Positions 12,362 through 15,598 of a stretch of 15,598 bases of DNA are shown in pieces. The notes under the pieces were generated by a model that worked only from the letters and a program-made list of their open reading frames with translations, searched no databases and had not been told where the DNA came from. Source of the stretch: Bacillota bacterium (GTDB lineage: Bacteria > Bacillota > Clostridia > Christensenellales > CAG-138); NCBI GenBank assembly GCA_023395595.1, contig JAEWYO010000005.1:1-15598 (forward strand), read 5' to 3'. Positions within the stretch are counted from its first letter, which is position 1. Each line of letters starts with the position of its first letter. The position numbers and the translations under genes are program-made.

Positions 12362-14020
12362 ATGCAGATCAAGACCGATAAAATCTTGACCCTCGGCATG
12401 GCACTGACCACCGACAAAAAAGCGATGGAACGGCGCGTGCGCGGCGTGTTCGCGCGCAAAACCAGCGCGAAGAGCGTGATTGCGCTCTCGCTGGTGCTCA
12501 CATTTACGCTGGGCATCGCGGCGTTTACGACGGCGTGCCAGCCGGAGCAGCCCACCGTGAGCGATTCCAACGCGCAGCTCGCTTCCGACGGCAATGCGAT
12601 GGTTTCCGGCGGGAATGCACTGGCCTCCGGCGGCGACGCGGAAGCAGCGGCTTACAAGCTAACCAAGCAGCAAGCGATGCAGCAGCTTTCCCATACGCTT
12701 GAACGGGCGCGTAAATTCCCCATCCCGCGGATGGAGGACATCGTGTTTACCGAGCGTGGCACATGGGAAATCTTAACGAAGCCAGACGATGAAGAGCGGG
12801 CTACAGCCGCCAATCGGTTTCTGGAGACCGCCAACGCGATCTTCTCGACAAAGTATGTTTTCAGCGATCTGACAACGACGTATTATACGGACAAAACAGG
12901 CCATCGCTCGGATGTTTGGCGGTTTGACTCCAAGGACGGCGTCCTCTCCGGCGCGTTGGACGCGAAAACGCTTGCGTTTCTCTCGGCGGACTGTCTGAAT
13001 GAGCCGGCGGACGCGCTGCACGCCTCTGTGGCAAACGGCGGCAAGCTGGATGTCAGCGACGCGGTCGAGCGAATCGCGACACTGCTTGGCGGCACGGTTG
13101 GCGAGATCGACGGGCGCAGCGGATACAGCAGCAAAGACCCGACAAATGGCTGGATGATCAAGCGCGATGTCCTCGTTTCGCTTGGCGAGGGCAGATACGG
13201 CATGATCTGCATGTTTGGAGACGAAGAGCTCACGCCGACGACGGTTTGCGTCTATCCCGACGAAGACTGCGGAAATGAGAATGTGTTCTGGCGTGCCGAT
13301 TTGGAGCAGGTTGAAGAGGTTACAACATTGCTCTATCCGCAGGATTTTCGCGCGGGTGAGCCGGGCAAGGGAGATATGGCGCGCGCGGACGCGATTGCGT
13401 TCTACAGCAAACTCGTGGACGCTGCCGGTTATACCGACTCTGCGGCGAACAAAACATTGGCAGAACCGACCGCGACGTTTTATGTGGATCATTCCGGTGC
13501 GCGGGAGAATTACTGGCACATCGAAGGCAATCGCGTTGCGCTCGACCTGACGAGCAAGACCGGGCGTATGCTCAGCCTGACTGCTGACGGGACGCTCGGC
13601 AGCAAGCTCGGCTTGGGCGACATCCCGTATGAAAAGATGGGCGAAAAGGAATATGAGGACGCGACGATGGCGCTCTTTACCACGCTGTTTGGCAAGGATG
13701 CGATCAAAGCGGTTGATGTAAACGCGGTCTATGACGAGCACTACTGCACGATGGACCCCAAGATGGCGGACGGCAGCGAGTATGAGATTCAATATCGCGA
13801 CGGTATGATCATGAAAGTGTCGAGCTTTTTCAAGACCGATCCGAGCACATGGCCGAGCGTGCCGGAATGGCTGAAGGAATATGCAACTGTAGATGCCGCG
13901 ACGGGTAATATTACGATCGAAGGATTCCCGAGCGACACGGGCACGATCGTACCCAACTGGCTTGCGGACTGGGTCTACAAGAACAACGAAACAGGTGAGA
14001 TTTTCGCGATGGAATGGTGA
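12362..14020 (+). CDS. Putative M56-receptor sensor subunit A: shared N-terminal module plus duplicated extracytoplasmic domain
   Basis: A 552-residue protein starting at ATG 12362 with AAAGGAAGGA at 12348-12356. Residues 1-37 are basic and cytoplasmic (ALTTDKKAMERRVRGVF, residues 14-30), 38-56 form one membrane segment, ending in TTAC59QP; the Cys is at a lipobox-like place but -3 is Thr, so lipidation is uncertain. A linker of three 7-residue repeats (SDGNAMV, SGGNALA, SGGDAEA; about 75-95) follows. The outer part holds two similar units (~143-245 and ~341-446), each a helix then YYTDKTGHRSDVWRF / FYVDHSGARENYWHI-type strands, reminiscent of PepSY-like folds. No enzyme motif. The N-terminal module matches the part missing from the M56 peptidase and recurs in the next gene. 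Confidence 0.75.
   Translation: MQIKTDKILTLGMALTTDKKAMERRVRGVFARKTSAKSVIALSLVLTFTLGIAAFTTACQPEQPTVSDSNAQLASDGNAMVSGGNALASGGDAEAAAYKLTKQQAMQQLSHTLERARKFPIPRMEDIVFTERGTWEILTKPDDEERATAANRFLETANAIFSTKYVFSDLTTTYYTDKTGHRSDVWRFDSKDGVLSGALDAKTLAFLSADCLNEPADALHASVANGGKLDVSDAVERIATLLGGTVGEIDGRSGYSSKDPTNGWMIKRDVLVSLGEGRYGMICMFGDEELTPTTVCVYPDEDCGNENVFWRADLEQVEEVTTLLYPQDFRAGEPGKGDMARADAIAFYSKLVDAAGYTDSAANKTLAEPTATFYVDHSGARENYWHIEGNRVALDLTSKTGRMLSLTADGTLGSKLGLGDIPYEKMGEKEYEDATMALFTTLFGKDAIKAVDVNAVYDEHYCTMDPKMADGSEYEIQYRDGMIMKVSSFFKTDPSTWPSVPEWLKEYATVDAATGNITIEGFPSDTGTIVPNWLADWVYKNNETGEIFAMEW
12387..12549 (+). repeat. Duplicated ~163-bp module, copy 1
   Basis: This segment and 14118-14280 are about 90% identical by eye, with one uninterrupted 47-base identical run (12452-12498 versus 14180-14226) and a second run of 28 bases over GCGGCGTTTACGACGGCGTG. 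It encodes the linker and membrane segment of both sensor subunits. Flanking DNA is unrelated. Confidence 0.9.
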
Positions 14021-14086
14021 GTTCCAGTCGGCAATTGACTGATAGGTAGCATTCGCCGGATGCGAAGACTTTGCGGAGGAAGAAAC

Positions 14087-15577
14087 ATGAAACGACACTC
14101 CACCGACCAACTTCTGATCCTCGGCATGGCGCTGACCACCGATAAAAAAGCGATGGAGCGGCGTGTGCGCGGTGTGTTTGCGCGCAAAACCAGCGCGAAG
14201 AGCGTGATTGCGCTCTCGCTGGTGCTTGTATTGACACTGGGAATTGCGGCGTTTACGACGGCGTGCCAGCCGGGGCAGAGCCTGAAAAGACAGCGGGAAG
14301 TAACATTCTCGGTCGAATCTAAGCTGCATCAATTACTGGATGTGCCAAACCGCTTCTCATGGGAACAGGATGGTCTTGACGAGCTCTTTCACTATAATGC
14401 GGATCTGGAGATCAACCTGCCGGATGTTTCGAGTGTGCCGATTGCGCGCGCCAAGATGCGCGAATTTACCCAGACGGAGTTAGAGACCATCTCTCGCGTG
14501 ATCTTTGGTGAGGATGCCGTCTACACCTACCCAAAGAACCAAACGAAGGAGTATATCGAAGACTATCTGGCTCGTGTTCAAGCGTCGCTAGAGCGTTTAC
14601 AGTCGGAGCCGGAACCGCGGATTCGCGAGATCGCCATTCATCAACGGATCGTAGCTTATTATGAGAGCGTATTACCCAGCGCTCCTTCCGAAACGGAACA
14701 GCGCGAGAAGCCGTTGCTTCTGACAAAGATGCTCAGCAATATTGCAAACGATGCAACAGGATTCACCGGAGTTACTGTGAAGGACGGATACCAGTTTCAC
14801 TTGATTGTGGAGAACGACAAAGCAAGTGTAGATGGATATGTCGGCGCGAATAGCTATGTCTACGCGTCGATGGGAAACGAAGGATATTGCCCTTATTTCG
14901 GCACGGTGAAGGAAGCGCCGGAGGGGGTTGCTATCACGCAAGCACAGGCAGAACAGCAGGCAAAAGCCATCGCAGCGCAGCTCACCAACGAGCTCCAACT
15001 TTGCTATTCCGCTCCCGTGCACGGAAACGATGTAAATGACCGGAAAGAAGGCTGGGGTTGTGTGTTCATGCGCGCAATCGACGGGTTCCCGACCGCGTTT
15101 GTCTCCGCCGAAATCAATGATGACATCATGCTTGATGTGCCCTATGCGCAAGCCTACGAGACCATGACCATCATTATCGACGATCTAGGTCTTGCCGATT
15201 TCAAATGGGTGAATCCGATGACGGTGACGAACGTGGAGTATCAAACAACGGGTTTTCTGCCGTTTCGGGAGGTAATCAACCGCGTGCCGTATGAGATTCG
15301 AATGCGTTACTTGAAAAACACGACCGAAGACGACGTGGAGAAGGATGTTACGATCACGGCGATCACGTTCGGTTTGATGCGTGTTGGTGCTTCTGGCGCG
15401 GGATCGTTCTCCTATGAACCCGTTTGGAATTTTTTCTACGAGTTTGATGATGAAGCGAAACTCAGTCGGACGATTTCAGAGAGAAACATCGAATATTCTA
15501 GCTATCCATATATGACGAACGCGATCACACTCAGCGCCATCGACGGTAGGCTGATCGACCGCAACACCGGATATTGA
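14087..15577 (+). CDS. Putative M56-receptor sensor subunit B: shared N-terminal module plus DUF6034-like domain
   Basis: A 496-residue protein. Start ATG 14087 has GGAGGA at 14075-14080; an in-frame ATG nine codons upstream lacks one. Residues 12-47 are identical to residues 11-46 of the preceding protein, and LGIAAFTTACQP (51-62) is repeated too. After C60 the sequence is unrelated to subunit A. The external part ends with TGFLPFREVINRVPYEIR and ITLSAIDGRLIDRNTGY, which resemble the DUF6034 proteins often found with M56 genes in Clostridia; this assignment is from memory and moderate. The stop TGA overlaps the ribosome site of the next gene, so the operon continues. Confidence 0.75.
   Translation: MKRHSTDQLLILGMALTTDKKAMERRVRGVFARKTSAKSVIALSLVLVLTLGIAAFTTACQPGQSLKRQREVTFSVESKLHQLLDVPNRFSWEQDGLDELFHYNADLEINLPDVSSVPIARAKMREFTQTELETISRVIFGEDAVYTYPKNQTKEYIEDYLARVQASLERLQSEPEPRIREIAIHQRIVAYYESVLPSAPSETEQREKPLLLTKMLSNIANDATGFTGVTVKDGYQFHLIVENDKASVDGYVGANSYVYASMGNEGYCPYFGTVKEAPEGVAITQAQAEQQAKAIAAQLTNELQLCYSAPVHGNDVNDRKEGWGCVFMRAIDGFPTAFVSAEINDDIMLDVPYAQAYETMTIIIDDLGLADFKWVNPMTVTNVEYQTTGFLPFREVINRVPYEIRMRYLKNTTEDDVEKDVTITAITFGLMRVGASGAGSFSYEPVWNFFYEFDDEAKLSRTISERNIEYSSYPYMTNAITLSAIDGRLIDRNTGY
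14118..14280 (+). repeat. Duplicated ~163-bp module, copy 2
   Basis: Second copy of the module at 12387-12549. Differences are mostly synonymous third-position changes before the 47-base run and a cluster of changes in the centre of the membrane segment (LTFTL versus LVLTL). Confidence 0.9.
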
Positions 15578-15585
15578 GGCAGTTT

Positions 15586-15598
15586 ATGATGAAAACAC
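15586..15598 (+). CDS. Start of a further operon gene (partial, right edge)
   Basis: ATG 15586 lies eight bases after the preceding stop codon, with GAGG at 15576-15579 and 6-base spacing; a second ATG follows at once. The visible residues are M-M-K-T, which would suit a signal peptide or membrane protein, but the rest is outside the window. Tight spacing shows the operon continues. Confidence 0.5.

Noticed and set aside
12773..14332. 519-codon open frame on the minus strand.
   Set aside because: It is the antisense of the sensor genes, has no ribosome site, a basic low-quality protein sequence, and runs across the intergenic gap of two real genes.

Overview
The window looks like a chromosomal segment of a moderately GC-rich Bacillota bacterium, most likely class Clostridia. 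The signs are strong GGAGG ribosome binding sites before most genes, consensus sigma-A promoters, U-tract terminators, tandem DegV (FakB-type) proteins, and a BlaI repressor with an M56 membrane peptidase. No phage, plasmid, IS or CRISPR signature was seen, and the taxon is an inference from style only.

Left part, 1-6980, all on the minus strand. In transcription order from the right: a thiamine pyrophosphokinase (6333-6980); a two-component system whose response regulator overlaps its histidine kinase (6177-4449); two adjacent DegV proteins (4160-2399); a four-helix membrane protein with a near-consensus promoter (2223-1774); a DUF2202 ferritin-like lipoprotein (1613-855); and a polytopic NapH/YccM-like iron-sulfur protein running off the left edge (815-1). 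Terminators at 4391-4422, 2344-2381 and 1724-1746 divide these into separate transcription units. Upstream of the DegV pair lie four TTGARR-type hexamers at exact 11-bp spacing, and two more lie at the promoter of the response regulator. This is the geometry of PhoP/PhoB/OmpR-type operators, so the kinase/regulator pair may control itself and the fatty-acid-binding proteins.

Middle part, 7315-10090. Three plus-strand genes (DEDDh exonuclease with a TTG start, HdrB-like CCG-domain protein, GNAT acetyltransferase) end at a terminator at 9304-9340. A convergent MBL-fold hydrolase follows on the minus strand.

About 800 bp without a convincing gene follow (10091-10889). They hold a dense run of hairpins with stable plus-strand tetraloops, two mutually exclusive folds and an intrinsic terminator at 10639-10690. 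This is a candidate structured RNA or leader. After it come a sigma-A promoter and a perfect dyad overlapping the -10 and start site.

Right part, 10890-15598, plus strand: BlaI-type repressor, an M56 peptidase that ends just after its catalytic domain, then two proteins that open with an almost identical ~60-residue module (cytoplasmic linker plus one membrane segment) and then carry unrelated extracytoplasmic domains. A fourth gene starts at the very edge. I read this as a BlaR1-like receptor split into a protease subunit and two interchangeable sensor subunits. It is the most unusual system in the window.
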